DNA of 64,000 nt from positions 1,240,001 through 1,304,000 of the forward strand of contig NZ_CP097121.1 of assembly GCF_024029675.1 (NCBI RefSeq), in the 5' to 3' direction. Source of the DNA: Fructilactobacillus carniphilus (GTDB lineage: Bacteria > Bacillota > Bacilli > Lactobacillales > Lactobacillaceae). The translations under genes and the position numbers were made by a program. The notes beneath the pieces were generated by a model that was not told the origin of the DNA, ran no database searches, and saw nothing but the letters and a program-made list of their open reading frames with translations. Of the stretch, positions 9,245-19,020 are shown one piece after another (position 1 is the stretch's first letter; the number at the start of each line of letters is the position of its first letter).

Positions 9245-10588
9245 TTAATGCCTAATTTCCGTTTTTAAGTCCGCGATTTGTTTTTGTAATTCCGCATCGG
9301 AAGCAGCCATTTTAGTAATTTTTTCATGGGCGTGGATGACGGTGGTGTGATCCTTGCCCCCAAAGGCCTCTCCGATCTTGGGCAGTGAATTATCGGTTAG
9401 TTCCCGGCAGAGATACATGGCCACCTGACGGGGCACCACGATGGCCTTAACCCGTTTTTTCCCCTTAATTTCTTTGACTGTAACGTGATAGTACGAGGCT
9501 GTGATTTTAATGATGGATTCTGGAGTGATGGCGCTTTTTTCTTTGTTGAGTTTGAGGGGCTCTAAGGCTTCCGAAACTAAATCCATTGTCACGGGCGCTT
9601 GTTTAAGTTCTGCAAAGGCCTTAATCCGCGATAGCGCTCCCTCCAACTCCCGCACGTTAGAGTCAATTTGACTGGCAATGTAACTCATGATGTTGTCGTC
9701 AACTTGCAACCCTTCTGATTGGGCTTTGGCCCGTAAAATGGCGGCTCGCGTCTCTAAATCGGGTGCCGTAATATCAACCGATAGCCCCCACTTAAAGCGA
9801 GAAACCAGCCGGTCTGTCAGAGAGTTAATCTCGTTGGGAAGCCGGTCGGCAGTCATCACAATTTGCTTATTTTCTTCGTAGAGGGCATTGAATGTATTGA
9901 AGAACTCGTCCTGGGTTCCTTCTTTGTTAGCTAAGAATTGGATGTCATCGACTAACAGTAAATCAACGTTGCGGTAAATCCGCCGAAACTCCTGCATCTT
10001 GTTGTTTTGCAGGGCATCAATAAAGTCATTGGTAAATTTTTCGGTAGTTACGTACTTGACGTTCGCTTCGGGATTGGTTTTTAGAACCTTGTTTCCAATC
10101 GCTTGCATTAAGTGGGTTTTTCCTAAACCGACCCCACCGTAAAAGAACAGCGGATTGTAAACTTTGCCGGGATCCTCAGAAACGGCTAGGGCTGCGGCAT
10201 GTGCCATCTGGTTTCCCTGCCCAATGACAAAGGTGTCAAAGGTATAGTTGTGATTTAAGTGCGGATCAATGTGTGGTGTTTTTTCCTGGTGATGCGTTTC
10301 GTTAAATTGGGCCAAATTTTTGGCGTTAGGCCCGGCTTCACCCTTTAGAACTAACTTGGGGCGGACGTCTGTTTGAGTGACCGCGTAGGCATATTCAATG
10401 AACGTTGATTTTAGCTGGCGGTCCCAGTAGTCACGGTGTAAGGCGGTGGGAAGCTCTAAGGTCAGGATGTGACCGTCGTAATCAATGGGGGTGGCGGAAT
10501 TAATCCAAGTATCATACGTAGTTTCGTCAAATTTAGGGTTTTCTTTAAACTTGGCTTTAATTTGATTCCATAGTTCAGTTTGATTCAT
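9245..10588 (-). CDS. dnaA: Chromosomal replication initiator DnaA
   Basis: 447 residues from the ATG at 10588 (MNQTELW). GGAGGAGG lies 10 nt upstream, and a longer reading adds 15 unrelated residues. Domain I is N-terminal. The AAA+ domain has Walker A GGVGLGKTH and Walker B LLLVDDIQFL. The C-terminal domain IV carries the DnaA signature CRELTDNSLPKIGEAFGGKDHTTV in pieces (DNSLPKIGEAFG, then DHTTVIHA). It binds the boxes on both sides of its own gene and opens the origin. Boxes upstream suggest autoregulation. Confidence 0.98.
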   Translation of the reverse strand: MNQTELWNQIKAKFKENPKFDETTYDTWINSATPIDYDGHILTLELPTALHRDYWDRQLKSTFIEYAYAVTQTDVRPKLVLKGEAGPNAKNLAQFNETHHQEKTPHIDPHLNHNYTFDTFVIGQGNQMAHAAALAVSEDPGKVYNPLFFYGGVGLGKTHLMQAIGNKVLKTNPEANVKYVTTEKFTNDFIDALQNNKMQEFRRIYRNVDLLLVDDIQFLANKEGTQDEFFNTFNALYEENKQIVMTADRLPNEINSLTDRLVSRFKWGLSVDITAPDLETRAAILRAKAQSEGLQVDDNIMSYIASQIDSNVRELEGALSRIKAFAELKQAPVTMDLVSEALEPLKLNKEKSAITPESIIKITASYYHVTVKEIKGKKRVKAIVVPRQVAMYLCRELTDNSLPKIGEAFGGKDHTTVIHAHEKITKMAASDAELQKQIADLKTEIRH

Positions 10589-10620
10589 GGAATATGAACC
10601 TCCTCCGTTATAAACATAGC

Positions 10621-10910
10621 CGTATTTTAGCACTAGCTTTTAAAGTTTTCCACAAGGTTATTAAACCTGTGTATAAATGTTTCACAGTTAGTTTATAAGT
10701 TTTCCACAGGCCTGTTCATAACTTGGTGGATAACTAAAAATAACATGAATTCAACAAGTTTCTGTGGATAAATAATCATGATTATACCAGGGTTTTAGAG
10801 CTAATGATCATAGCTATCAACAGATTGTTGATAACTTTTTAAACAGCTTGTTTTTTTGTGGAATTACTGGTGATAATGCTGTGATTAGCTTTGATAGTTA
10901 TCCACAACAA
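10621..10910. other. oriC, DnaA-box cluster upstream of dnaA
   Basis: The 493-nt gap between dnaA and rpmH holds DnaA boxes at 10646-10654 (TTTTCCACA), 10668-10676 (TGTGTATAA), 10700-10708 (TTTTCCACA), 10763-10771 (TGTGGATAA), 10826-10834 (TGTTGATAA) and 10898-10906 (TTATCCACA), plus a near match about 10725-10733. Small reading frames here are AT-rich shadows. With the dnaA-dnaN spacer this makes a bipartite origin. Confidence 0.9.
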
Positions 10911-10981
10911 TTCACAGGTAAACTTTATGAAACTTTTTGGGAAAACCACGGAACGTGTGCTGCGGCTTGCAAAATTGTTAT

Positions 10982-11009
10982 TTGCGCTCAGCTGGTTTTG
11001 TGTTATCAT
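10982..11009 (+). promoter_or_regulatory. Probable rpmH promoter
   Basis: TTGCGC, a 16-nt spacer, then TATCAT, about 70 nt before rpmH. The match is moderate. Confidence 0.45.
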
Positions 11010-11081
11010 TGGAAAGAAATACGATTTAGGATTACCTAAAATGAAATTTATTAATCATTCATATAGTAAGGAGGGTTCGTA

Positions 11082-11216
11082 ATGAAAAGAACTTACCAAC
11101 CTAAGAAACGTCATCGAAACCGCGTTCATGGTTTCCGTGCCCGTATGAGTACTAAGAACGGCCGTAAAGTTTTAGCTCGTCGCCGGCAAAAGGGTAGAAA
11201 AGTATTATCTGCATAG
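11082..11216 (+). CDS. rpmH: 50S ribosomal protein L34
   Basis: 44 residues, highly basic: [18 protein letters not shown], then [20 protein letters not shown]. This is the full L34 sequence pattern and length. AAGGAGGG lies before the ATG. It is the first gene on the rightward arm of the origin, followed by a hairpin and rnpA. Confidence 0.98.
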   Translation: MKRTYQPKKRHRNRVHGFRARMSTKNGRKVLARRRQKGRKVLSA

Positions 11217-11245
11217 ACCACTGACCAGTCGGTGGCCTTTTTTAT
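11216..11245 (+). terminator. Hairpin with T-run between rpmH and rnpA
   Basis: CCACTGAC pairs with GTCGGTGG around two bases, followed by T6. A terminator or attenuator that would keep rnpA expression below rpmH. Confidence 0.7.
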
Positions 11246-11281
11246 TATGCAAAATATGATTAATTGGAGAAGAACGAACGC

Positions 11282-11644
11282 ATGAGAAAATCATATCGGG
11301 TAAAAAAGGAAGCAGAATTTCAACGGGTTTTTGACGCGCATCAATCGGTAGCCAACCGCCAGTTTGTAATCTATCAATTAGAAAAACCCGACCAACCTCA
11401 TTTTCGGGTCGGAATTTCAGTAGGGAAAAAGATTGGGAATGCCGTTCACCGCAATTGGGTGAAACGCAGAATTCGGCAAACCCTGACGGATTTAAAACCG
11501 CAATTACGCCAGGACGTTGATTTTTTAGTAATTGCACGGCCCCGAGCAGATGGATTATCGATGGCAGAAGTAAAAGCAAGCTTGATTCACGTTTTAAAGT
11601 TAGCCAAGTTGTTGAATCCTGATGATTGTGAGGAAGAAAAGTGA
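11282..11644 (+). CDS. rnpA: Ribonuclease P protein component
   Basis: 120 residues from the ATG at 11282 ([10 protein letters not shown]). GGAG lies 12 nt upstream; the upstream TTG reading overlaps that site. It has the RnpA signature with the basic RNR-like helix ([15 protein letters not shown]) and FLVIARPRA. It is the protein cofactor of RNase P, which trims the 5' leader of tRNA precursors. Its stop overlaps the GTG start of yidC, so the two are translationally coupled. Confidence 0.95.
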   Translation: MRKSYRVKKEAEFQRVFDAHQSVANRQFVIYQLEKPDQPHFRVGISVGKKIGNAVHRNWVKRRIRQTLTDLKPQLRQDVDFLVIARPRADGLSMAEVKASLIHVLKLAKLLNPDDCEEEK

Positions 11645-12477
11645 AAAAATGGAAAAAAATGGCGGCGACGTTGTTAGTGGCCAGCCTCGGTTTGGTTCTA
11701 ACTGCTTGTAGCAACGCTCCCGTGAACAGTCACAGTACTGGAATCTGGGATGGATTAATCGTTTATAATTTCTCGAGAGCGATTATCTGGCTCTCTAAGG
11801 CCTTTAATGATAGTTACGGAATTGGGATCATTATCTTTACCATTATCGTGCGGATTTTAATTCTGCCGTTGATGGTGTACCAGACGAAGAATATGAAGGA
11901 AATGAACGAATTGCAGCCGCAGTTAAAGGCCCTGCAAAAGAAGTATTCTTCGCGTGATACAGACACCATGATGAAACTTCAGGAAGCTCAAAAGGCACTG
12001 TACAAAGAAAATGGAGTGCATCCGTTTGCCAGCATGTTGCCAATGATCGTGCAACTGCCAATTATTTTTGCTTTGTACCAAGCCATTTGGCGGACCCCGG
12101 CCCTCAAAACTGGTCACTTCCTCTGGTTACAACTAGGGAGTCGGGATCCCTACTTTGTCTTACCGATTCTGGCCGCCATCTTTACGTTCTTGAGTTCGTG
12201 GTTAGCAATGAAGTCACAACCAGAAACTAACGCAATGGCCTTTACCATGACGTTAATCATGCCGGTTGTAATTTTCTTCACGGCCTTGAACGTGCCGTCA
12301 GCCTTGTCGCTGTACTGGGTGGTTACGAACGCCTTTCAAGTGGTGCAAACGTTGTTACTGCAAAACCCTTGGAAGATGCAACGGGAACGAGAAGAGAAAC
12401 AACGATCCAAACGCGAACATGAGCGCGAGGTCCAAAAAGCCATCCGGAAGGCCAAGAAGAGTCACCGGAAACGCTAA
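11641..12477 (+). CDS. yidC: Membrane protein insertase YidC/OxaA
   Basis: 278 residues from a GTG that overlaps the rnpA stop (GTGA). It has a lipoprotein signal with lipobox LTAC (Cys at about 23), then five predicted membrane segments. The YidC core starts [18 protein letters not shown], which includes the hydrophilic-groove Arg, and the tail is basic ([12 protein letters not shown]) for ribosome contact. It inserts and folds membrane proteins, alone or with SecYEG. The Gram-positive SpoIIIJ type is a lipoprotein, as seen here. It is followed by a terminator. Confidence 0.95.
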   Translation: MKKWKKMAATLLVASLGLVLTACSNAPVNSHSTGIWDGLIVYNFSRAIIWLSKAFNDSYGIGIIIFTIIVRILILPLMVYQTKNMKEMNELQPQLKALQKKYSSRDTDTMMKLQEAQKALYKENGVHPFASMLPMIVQLPIIFALYQAIWRTPALKTGHFLWLQLGSRDPYFVLPILAAIFTFLSSWLAMKSQPETNAMAFTMTLIMPVVIFFTALNVPSALSLYWVVTNAFQVVQTLLLQNPWKMQREREEKQRSKREHEREVQKAIRKAKKSHRKR

Positions 12478-12514
12478 GCAGCTGGTGGTTTAGCTTAAAA
12501 ATTGAATTAAATTG

Positions 12515-12557
12515 AAAGCCGACTTTCGTTAATCATGACGAGAGGTGGCTTTTTTTC
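12515..12557 (+). terminator. Terminator after yidC
   Basis: AAGCC-GA-CT-TCGT pairs with ACGA-AG-GT-GGCTT around an eight-base loop, followed by T7. Confidence 0.7.
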
Positions 12558-12586
12558 TGGGGTAAAATTGATTGTGTAGCATTTAA

Positions 12587-12637
12587 TTGACAAAATTTAG
12601 GAAAGTTATTACTCTGGCGCGGTGTTTGTGCTATGCT
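12587..12637 (+). promoter_or_regulatory. Possible jag promoter region
   Basis: TTGACA at 12587-12592 and an extended -10 (TGCTATGCT) ending at 12637. They are too far apart to be one promoter. The extended -10 is the more likely active element. Confidence 0.35.
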
Positions 12638-12672
12638 AGCAGGGGTCAATTTCTAACTAGGAGATAAAGAAC

Positions 12673-13380
12673 ATGCCAAAATACGAAGGCCCTACTCTAG
12701 CAGCAGCCGTTAACAATGGATTAGCGGCACTTAACCTTACTGAAAACGAAGTTAACATTGAAATCATTCAACAACCATCCGCCGGGTTCCTCGGCTTTTT
12801 TAAACGCCCGGCTCAGGTCTCGATTACCAAAAAAGCGACGCCTCAACCACCGAAAAAACGGGCTCAGCGCGACAGTGATCCCGAAAAACAACCTGCAAAA
12901 CAGCCCAGTCCGGACCGGTTCGAGCGGAATTTTGCCGTAGTGAAACAACTGGGACAGTACCTGCAAAACGTCTTGAGTGAAATGGACATTAACGCTACCT
13001 TAGAGGTGGAAATGCCCAACAGTAAACACGTCTACATTAACTGTGAAACGGATAAAGAGGGATTATTGATTGGTAAGCATGGTCGGACCATTAATGCCCT
13101 GCAACAGTTGTGTGAATTTTACTTGAATAACCACGGGGTGAACTACGTGGACGTGCTTTTAGATACTGCTAATTACCGAGAACGTCGGGAACAAATTCTA
13201 ACCGACTTGGCCCGCAAAACGGCTTGGAATGTTCAGTCCACGGGTCAACCAGTTCATTTGGATGCGATGCCCGCGTTTGAACGCAAGCAGATCCACGTGG
13301 CCCTTGAAGATTTCGATGATTTGATTACATATTCGGTCGGAAACGAGCCCAATCGAGAAGTAGTGATTGCTCCGAAGTAG
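12673..13380 (+). CDS. jag: RNA-binding protein Jag (KhpB/EloR)
   Basis: 235 residues in three parts. The Jag_N domain (about 1-55) includes AGFLGFFKRPA. A charged Lys/Pro/Gln linker follows (about 56-85). KH (LLIGKHGRTINALQQL) and R3H (YRERREQILTDLA) domains follow. The protein binds RNA; in pneumococcus and lactobacilli it works with KhpA in control of cell elongation and division. Placement next to yidC is standard. AGGAGA lies before the ATG. Confidence 0.93.
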   Translation: MPKYEGPTLAAAVNNGLAALNLTENEVNIEIIQQPSAGFLGFFKRPAQVSITKKATPQPPKKRAQRDSDPEKQPAKQPSPDRFERNFAVVKQLGQYLQNVLSEMDINATLEVEMPNSKHVYINCETDKEGLLIGKHGRTINALQQLCEFYLNNHGVNYVDVLLDTANYRERREQILTDLARKTAWNVQSTGQPVHLDAMPAFERKQIHVALEDFDDLITYSVGNEPNREVVIAPK

Positions 13381-13387
13381 CTTTAAA

Positions 13388-13415
13388 TTGACAAACGCCT
13401 TAGGCTCGCTATAAG
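13388..13415 (+). promoter_or_regulatory. Promoter of mnmE-mnmG
   Basis: TTGACA, a 16-nt spacer, then TATAAG, directly after the jag stop. It would start a roughly 130-nt leader ahead of mnmE. Confidence 0.65.
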
Positions 13416-13439
13416 ATAAATGCAAATAAATTAATTGTC

Positions 13440-13500
13440 GATAAAGTAGTGAAAGTACTTTATCCTAATTCGCTGTGCGGTTGGGGTGGGTACTTTTTTT
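13440..13500 (+). promoter_or_regulatory. Candidate attenuator in the mnmE leader
   Basis: GATAAAGTA (13440-13448) pairs with TACTTTATC (13456-13464). Overlapping this, AAAGTAC (13452-13458) can pair with GTACTTT (13490-13496), which runs straight into T7. The two stems cannot form together, the layout of an antiterminator/terminator switch. It could instead be two unrelated hairpins, or the jag terminator. Confidence 0.4.
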
Positions 13501-13548
13501 GTGTTCAAGGACATTTAGATCCGGATGAACCGAGAAAGGAGCAGCACC

Positions 13549-14943
13549 ATGGCCTTAATGACCACTGATTATGACACCATTGCCGCCGTTTCTACCCCGC
13601 CTGGTGTGGGCGGAATTTCCATCGTTCGGTTAAGTGGAAGTGAAGCATTGGATATCGCCCAGCGGATTTACCGGGGCAAGGATTTAGCGCAGGTCGCGAC
13701 CGATACGATTAACTACGGCCACATCATTGATCCGCAAGCTAACCAGCGCGAGATTGATGAAGTTATGGTTTCTGTAATGCGGGCCCCGAAGACGTACACT
13801 TGTGAGGACGTGATTGAGATTAATTGTCACGGTGGCTTACAAGTAACCAACCAAATTTTGCAGTTGGTGCTTCGGAATGGCGCGCGTTTAGCAGAACCCG
13901 GGGAATTTACCAAACGGGCCTTTTTAAACGGCCGGATTGATTTATCCCAATCCGAAGCCGTGATGGATTTAATTGAGGCCAAGACGGATGCCGCCCGCAA
14001 GGCAGCGCTGAACCAACTAGACGGAAATCTGTCTGCGGTAATTAAGAAGTTACGCCAAGCAATCGTGGATGTCTTGGCCAACGTTGAAGTCAACATTGAC
14101 TATCCCGAATACGATGGGGCCGAAGAAGTCACGACCCAGCTCATGCTAGAGCGGGCTACTGATATCAAACAGAAGATTGCCAACCTATTAAAAACCGCTC
14201 AGCAGGGGAAAGTACTGCGGGACGGTTTAAACACGGCCATCGTCGGTCGCCCCAACGTTGGGAAATCGAGTCTATTAAACCGCTTACTGCACGAAGAAAA
14301 GGCGATTGTGACGGATGTACCAGGAACCACTCGGGACACCCTAGACGAATACGTTAACGTGGCGGGCGTTCCCCTGCATTTAATTGATACAGCTGGGATT
14401 CACACGACGACCGATAAGGTGGAACAAATCGGAGTGGACCGCTCGCGCGCAGCCATTCAACAAGCGGACCTGGTTTTACTGGTTTTAAATGCCAGTGAAC
14501 CGCTCACGGATTCCGACCAGGAACTGTTGGACGCTACGGCAGAAACCAACCGAATTATCTTGCTAAATAAAACGGATTTACCACAACAACTCACGGCAGC
14601 TGATTTACCGCAGAATGAAAAAACCGCCATCATTAAGACGTCGGCAGTAACCACGGATGGAACGCAGGCGTTAGAAAACATCATCGCCAAAATGTTCTTC
14701 ACCGATGGCATCACGCGGAACCAAACGGACGTGATGGTCACGAACGCCCGCCACATCAGCTTGCTTCAGCAGGCCCTCGACTCGCTGACAACCGTAATCG
14801 ACGGCTTGCAGGCGGGTTTGCCGGTTGACATTGCCCAGATTGACCTCCAGAACGCGTGGGAACAACTCGGGGAAATTACCGGTGATAATTACGATGAAGA
14901 GCTAATGGATCAACTATTTGATCAATTTTGCATTGGAAAATAA
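13549..14943 (+). CDS. mnmE: tRNA modification GTPase MnmE
   Basis: 464 residues from the ATG at 13549, with AAAGGAG upstream. An N-terminal tetrahydrofolate-binding domain ([16 protein letters not shown]) and helical domain enclose a G domain: G1 [10 protein letters not shown]2 [10 protein letters not shown]3 DTAG and G4 NKTD. The C-terminus is FCIGK, whose Cys is the conserved catalytic-site residue. With MnmG it installs the 5-(carboxymethyl)aminomethyl group on U34 of several tRNAs. mnmG follows after 48 nt. Confidence 0.97.
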   Translation: MALMTTDYDTIAAVSTPPGVGGISIVRLSGSEALDIAQRIYRGKDLAQVATDTINYGHIIDPQANQREIDEVMVSVMRAPKTYTCEDVIEINCHGGLQVTNQILQLVLRNGARLAEPGEFTKRAFLNGRIDLSQSEAVMDLIEAKTDAARKAALNQLDGNLSAVIKKLRQAIVDVLANVEVNIDYPEYDGAEEVTTQLMLERATDIKQKIANLLKTAQQGKVLRDGLNTAIVGRPNVGKSSLLNRLLHEEKAIVTDVPGTTRDTLDEYVNVAGVPLHLIDTAGIHTTTDKVEQIGVDRSRAAIQQADLVLLVLNASEPLTDSDQELLDATAETNRIILLNKTDLPQQLTAADLPQNEKTAIIKTSAVTTDGTQALENIIAKMFFTDGITRNQTDVMVTNARHISLLQQALDSLTTVIDGLQAGLPVDIAQIDLQNAWEQLGEITGDNYDEELMDQLFDQFCIGK

Positions 14944-14946
14944 CTT

Positions 14947-14962
14947 TGTTTCACATGAAACA
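14947..14962. other. parS-like site 2 (variant centre)
   Basis: TGTTTCACATGAAACA, identical to site 1, in the mnmE-mnmG gap about 4 kb to the right of oriC. Confidence 0.65.
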
Positions 14963-14991
14963 ACGCAGAAATTGGTTTCAAGGAGGAAGTC

Positions 14992-16929
14992 ATGACAAAG
15001 AAACCTGTGATTAAGGAAACGGCCGTCCAGCAGACCTACCAGGCCGGCAGTTACGACGTCGTGGTCGTCGGGGCTGGACACGCGGGCTGTGAAGCCGCTT
15101 TGGCTGCCGCTCGGATGGGTCAAAAGACGTTGTTACTCACGATTAGTTTAGAAATGGTCGCATTCATGCCTTGTAACCCTTCGGTGGGTGGACCGGCGAA
15201 GGGAACCGTTGTCCGAGAAATTGATGCCTTGGGTGGCGAAATGGGTAAGAACATTGATAAAACGTACATCCAGATGCGTTTGCTAAATACCCGGAAGGGT
15301 CCGGCGGTGCAAGCACTGCGGGCCCAGGCGGATAAACATGCTTACCACGAAGAAATGAAACGGACGATTGAAAACGAGCCGAACTTAACCCTCCGCCAAG
15401 CGGTGGTAGACGACCTGTTAATTGAAAATGATACGGTAACGGGCGTTGTAACTAACACGGGGGCCGTTTATCAGGCCGGCGCCGTGGTCATGGCGACCGG
15501 AACCTCGGCGCGGGGTCAAATTTACATTGGGGAACTACGCTATTCTTCTGGTCCGAATAACACGATTCCGTCTCTCAAACTTTCCGAAAACCTGGAAAAA
15601 AAGGGGTTCCGGTTTGAACGGTTTAAGACGGGAACGCCTCCGCGGGTTAACGGGAACACGATTGATTATTCCGAACTAGAGGAACAACCCGGGGACGAAC
15701 AGCCCCATCACTTTAGTTTTTTAACCTCGGATCAGGACTACCTCCCTCTCTCCCAACAGATTTCTTGCTGGTTAACCTATACCAACCCGACTACGCATCA
15801 AATTGTTCGGGATAACCTGGACCGGGCCCCGATGTTTAACGGAGTAATTAACTCGGTGGGACCTCGTTACTGCCCATCGATTGAAGACAAGGTGGTGCGG
15901 TTTGCCGATAAGGACCGCCACCAGGTCTTTTTGGAACCAGAAGGCCGGCGGACCCAAGAATGGTACGTGGATGGAATGTCGACGTCCATTCCAGAAGAAG
16001 TCCAACAGGAAATGCTACACACGATTAAGGGACTGGAAAACGTCCAGATGATGCGGCCTGGTTATGCAATTGAATACGATGTGATTCCACCGCAAGAGAT
16101 GAAACCCAGCATGGAAAGTAAGCGAGTTAACGGCTTATTTACGGCGGGCCAGACGAACGGAACCTCTGGATATGAAGAAGCCGCTGCGCAGGGTTTGATG
16201 GCGGGGATTAACGCGGCCCGGCAGTTACAAGGCAAGGAACCAGTCGTCTTGAAACGGTCCGATGCCTACATCGGTGTGATGCTGGATGACCTGGTAACCA
16301 AGGGGACCAAGGAACCGTACCGGTTGTTAACCAGCCGGGCCGAATACCGGCTTTTATTGCGCAACGATAATGCCGACATGCGGTTAACGCCGTTAGGGCA
16401 TGAACTGGGTCTGATTGATGACGACCGGTACGCGCGGTTTGTGGCCAAACGGGAGGCCGTGGAAGCCGAAATCAAGCGACTGGAACAAATTCGAATTAAA
16501 CCGAATGACGCGATTAATCAGTTTGTGGAGGCCCAGGGCGATAAGCCATTGCAAGACGGAATTGGCGCTGCTCAATTCTTGCGCCGGCCGTACGTGGATT
16601 ACCAAAAACTCTTGGAATTCATTCCTGCACCAGCAGAACCACTGGCTCTGGACGTAATTGAACAGGTTTCAATCCGGCTTAAATACGCGGGCTACATCAA
16701 AAAAGAAGAAGACCGCGTGGCCAAGTTAAAACGGATGGAAGCCAAGAAGATTCCGGCTAACATCGATTACGATGCTATCGACGGGATTGCGACGGAAGGT
16801 AAGCAAAAGTTGAAGGAAATTCAACCAGAAACGATTGCTCAAGCTGCCCGGATTAGTGGTGTGAACCCCTCTGACATTGCCATCCTCGGCGTTTACGTCC
16901 AACAGGGACGGATTGCGAAAACAAAATAA
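14992..16929 (+). CDS. mnmG: tRNA uridine-34 modification enzyme MnmG
   Basis: 645 residues. The N-terminal FAD-binding Rossmann motif is [19 protein letters not shown] (about 24-42). The GidA signatures [16 protein letters not shown] and [19 protein letters not shown] and the C-terminal helical domain are all present. It is the FAD/NADH-dependent partner of MnmE in U34 tRNA modification. AAGGAGG lies before the ATG, and a terminator follows. Confidence 0.98.
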   Translation: MTKKPVIKETAVQQTYQAGSYDVVVVGAGHAGCEAALAAARMGQKTLLLTISLEMVAFMPCNPSVGGPAKGTVVREIDALGGEMGKNIDKTYIQMRLLNTRKGPAVQALRAQADKHAYHEEMKRTIENEPNLTLRQAVVDDLLIENDTVTGVVTNTGAVYQAGAVVMATGTSARGQIYIGELRYSSGPNNTIPSLKLSENLEKKGFRFERFKTGTPPRVNGNTIDYSELEEQPGDEQPHHFSFLTSDQDYLPLSQQISCWLTYTNPTTHQIVRDNLDRAPMFNGVINSVGPRYCPSIEDKVVRFADKDRHQVFLEPEGRRTQEWYVDGMSTSIPEEVQQEMLHTIKGLENVQMMRPGYAIEYDVIPPQEMKPSMESKRVNGLFTAGQTNGTSGYEEAAAQGLMAGINAARQLQGKEPVVLKRSDAYIGVMLDDLVTKGTKEPYRLLTSRAEYRLLLRNDNADMRLTPLGHELGLIDDDRYARFVAKREAVEAEIKRLEQIRIKPNDAINQFVEAQGDKPLQDGIGAAQFLRRPYVDYQKLLEFIPAPAEPLALDVIEQVSIRLKYAGYIKKEEDRVAKLKRMEAKKIPANIDYDAIDGIATEGKQKLKEIQPETIAQAARISGVNPSDIAILGVYVQQGRIAKTK

Positions 16930-16934
16930 CGATT

Positions 16935-16961
16935 AGTCTCAGCGCGAGCTGGGACTTTTTT
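16935..16961 (+). terminator. Terminator after mnmG
   Basis: AGTCTCAGC pairs with GCTGGGACT around CGCGA-like loop bases, followed by T6. Confidence 0.8.
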
Positions 16962-16995
16962 GTTACCATTAGGAAAACAACGGGAGGAAAAAACG

Positions 16996-17790
16996 ATGAA
17001 ATTTTATACCAATGACAACGTAGAGTTAGTTTATGACGATCAGGGTGAACCCACTGACCAACCAGTGGTCATCTTATCGGGAATTGGTGCTTACAAAGAA
17101 TACTGGGAGGAAACGATTGCGGAACTCGTGACTCAGCACTACCGAGTGATTAACGTGGACGCTAGAAACCAGGGGCAGTCGGAACATACCAGCAAGGGGC
17201 TGCGGATTAGTCGGCATGCGGCAGATCTGTTCGAGTTAGTGGAAAAACTGCAACTACAAAAACCCATTTTAATGGGAAATTCGATGGGGGCTTCGACCAT
17301 GTTTGCCTACCTGTCTTTATACGGCGCGTCTAACGTTAAGACGGTGGTCGACGTGGATCAGAGTCCAAAGATGATTAATGACCAGCAGTGGCATTGGGGC
17401 TTTAAAGACATTACCTGGGATGACTTTCACGAAGTTTTAAAACAACCGTTGGGAAAAACGACGTACACGAATTTTGCTGATGGTTTGTTTAAGAAGTTAC
17501 AAGAACTTAAGCACCAGTATCCGTACGACGCGGACCTAAACTATCCGTTACTAGTGGATCATGCTACCCAGGATTGGCGTGACATTATTGCTAACTTGCA
17601 GTGCCCGCTGTTGATTGTTTCTGGGCAGGAATCCCCCTTCTTTAATCCCGAGTTTGGGGAAGTAGCCACGCGGATGTCAGCGCAAGTAACCCACGTGGTG
17701 ATTCCACGGGCGGGACATCTGGTGATGGCTGAACAACCGACTGCATTTAACGCTGAATTAGTGAAATTTCTTGCAAAAGGAACAGAATAA
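16996..17790 (+). CDS. Alpha/beta-fold hydrolase
   Basis: 264 residues from the ATG at 16996 with GGGAGG upstream; a longer reading adds 12 residues inside the terminator. The nucleophile elbow is GNSMGAS (Ser at about 95), the oxyanion strand is ILSGIGAYKEYW, and the catalytic His is in RAGHLVMAEQP. The acid is probably in the SGQESPFF region. This is the general lipase/esterase/haloperoxidase-like fold; the substrate cannot be told. It sits between mnmG and the citrate cluster and ends just before the citM promoter. Confidence 0.85.
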   Translation: MKFYTNDNVELVYDDQGEPTDQPVVILSGIGAYKEYWEETIAELVTQHYRVINVDARNQGQSEHTSKGLRISRHAADLFELVEKLQLQKPILMGNSMGASTMFAYLSLYGASNVKTVVDVDQSPKMINDQQWHWGFKDITWDDFHEVLKQPLGKTTYTNFADGLFKKLQELKHQYPYDADLNYPLLVDHATQDWRDIIANLQCPLLIVSGQESPFFNPEFGEVATRMSAQVTHVVIPRAGHLVMAEQPTAFNAELVKFLAKGTE

Positions 17791-17796
17791 ACTGAT

Positions 17797-17826
17797 TTGG
17801 AAAATTGCTCACAAAGTGGGTATAAT
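17797..17826 (+). promoter_or_regulatory. Promoter of the citrate cluster
   Basis: TTGGAA, an 18-nt spacer and TATAAT, 49 nt before the first cit gene. No cre-like site is evident beside it. Confidence 0.6.
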
Positions 17827-17874
17827 AACAGATGAATTGATAGCAATTAAACAACGAAAGAATGGAGGTCTTCC

Positions 17875-19011
17875 ATGGCAGAAGACGTATTTCAAATTCA
17901 CAAGAACCATACGGGAGTCCTCGGTATCGAAGGCGAATTTCCCGTTGATAACAAAGAGGAATTAGCACTGGCGTACACTCCCGGTGTTGCCAAGGTATCA
18001 AAGGCCATTGAACAGGATCCGAAGCTGAAAGATGTTTACACGATGAGCGGAAAGCTGGTTGCGGTGGTAACTGACGGTTCTGCCGTTCTTGGACTCGGAA
18101 ACATCGGTGCCGGTGCCGGGTTACCGGTGGTCGAAGGAAAAGCACTCTTGTACAAGGACTTGGCTAGCGTGAACGCGTTACCAATTGCCGTTGATCAAGA
18201 TAGTGCTGCTGAAATTGCGAGCCACATTAAGGCCATTTCGCAATCCTTCGCCGGAATTCACCTGGAAGACATTGCGGCTCCCAAGTGTTTTGAACTCGAA
18301 GAATTGCTGAGCCAACAACTAGATATCCCGGTTTACCATGACGACCAAGAGGGAACGGCCATCGTTATTTTGGCTGGTTTAATTAACGCCGCTAAGGTGG
18401 TTAATAAGAACCTTACGGACTTAAAAATCGTGTTGAACGGAGCCGGAGCTTCTGGAATTGCGACGGCCCGCTTGTTGAACGCGGTCGGCATCAAGCACGT
18501 GACCCTCGTTGACATTGACGGAGTCGTGCATGCAGACAGTCAAAACTACAATAAGTATCAAACTGGTTTAGCCAAAGAACTAAACGGGTTGGATGGTCAA
18601 GTTCTGGACGACGTGATTGACGATCAGGATGTCTTTATCGGCCTTTCCGTTGCGAACGTGTTAAGTGGCGATCAAGTGAAGCGAATGGCTAAAGATCCCA
18701 TCATCTTTGCCCTCGCTAATCCAGTGCCTGAAATTGATCCGGATGAAGCGAAAGCGGCCGGTGCAGCTGTAGTAGCCACCGGATCCAGTAAGTACCCGAA
18801 CCAGGTTAATAACATTTTGGTCTTCCCGGGGCTCTTCAAGGGCTTATTGGCTAGTGGAATTAACCAGGTTACCTACCAGATTGAAGAAACCGTGGCACAA
18901 GCGATTGCGGCCATGATTCCGGAACCAACTGCGGGAGAAATTGTGCCCGGTGTCTTTGATAAAGGCGTGGTTGAGACCGTTTCCCAAGCACTCGAAAACT
19001 TAGCAAAGTAG
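17875..19011 (+). CDS. citM: Malic-enzyme family protein, probable soluble oxaloacetate decarboxylase
   Basis: 378 residues, the short bacterial malic enzyme form. The N-terminal domain has YTPGVAKVSKAI and the metal/substrate region GLGNIGAGAGLPVVEGKALLY in pieces (GLGNIGAGAG, then EGKALLYK). HDDQEGTA is followed by an NAD-binding Rossmann domain (LNGAGASGIATARLL). As the first gene of a cit operon, 9 nt before citC, it most likely acts like CitM of Weissella and Lactococcus, decarboxylating oxaloacetate to pyruvate after citrate cleavage. Malate oxidation is the alternative. GGAGG lies before the ATG. Confidence 0.82.
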   Translation: MAEDVFQIHKNHTGVLGIEGEFPVDNKEELALAYTPGVAKVSKAIEQDPKLKDVYTMSGKLVAVVTDGSAVLGLGNIGAGAGLPVVEGKALLYKDLASVNALPIAVDQDSAAEIASHIKAISQSFAGIHLEDIAAPKCFELEELLSQQLDIPVYHDDQEGTAIVILAGLINAAKVVNKNLTDLKIVLNGAGASGIATARLLNAVGIKHVTLVDIDGVVHADSQNYNKYQTGLAKELNGLDGQVLDDVIDDQDVFIGLSVANVLSGDQVKRMAKDPIIFALANPVPEIDPDEAKAAGAAVVATGSSKYPNQVNNILVFPGLFKGLLASGINQVTYQIEETVAQAIAAMIPEPTAGEIVPGVFDKGVVETVSQALENLAK

Positions 19012-19020
19012 GGAAAACAG

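Noticed and set aside
10848..11082. Two overlapping plus-strand frames of about 63 codons in the dnaA-rpmH gap
   Set aside because: They run through DnaA boxes and the rpmH promoter, have no ribosome sites and encode no recognisable protein.
11205..11714. Minus-strand frame of 169 codons opposite rnpA
   Set aside because: It is antisense to rnpA and yidC, has no ribosome site and covers the rpmH terminator.
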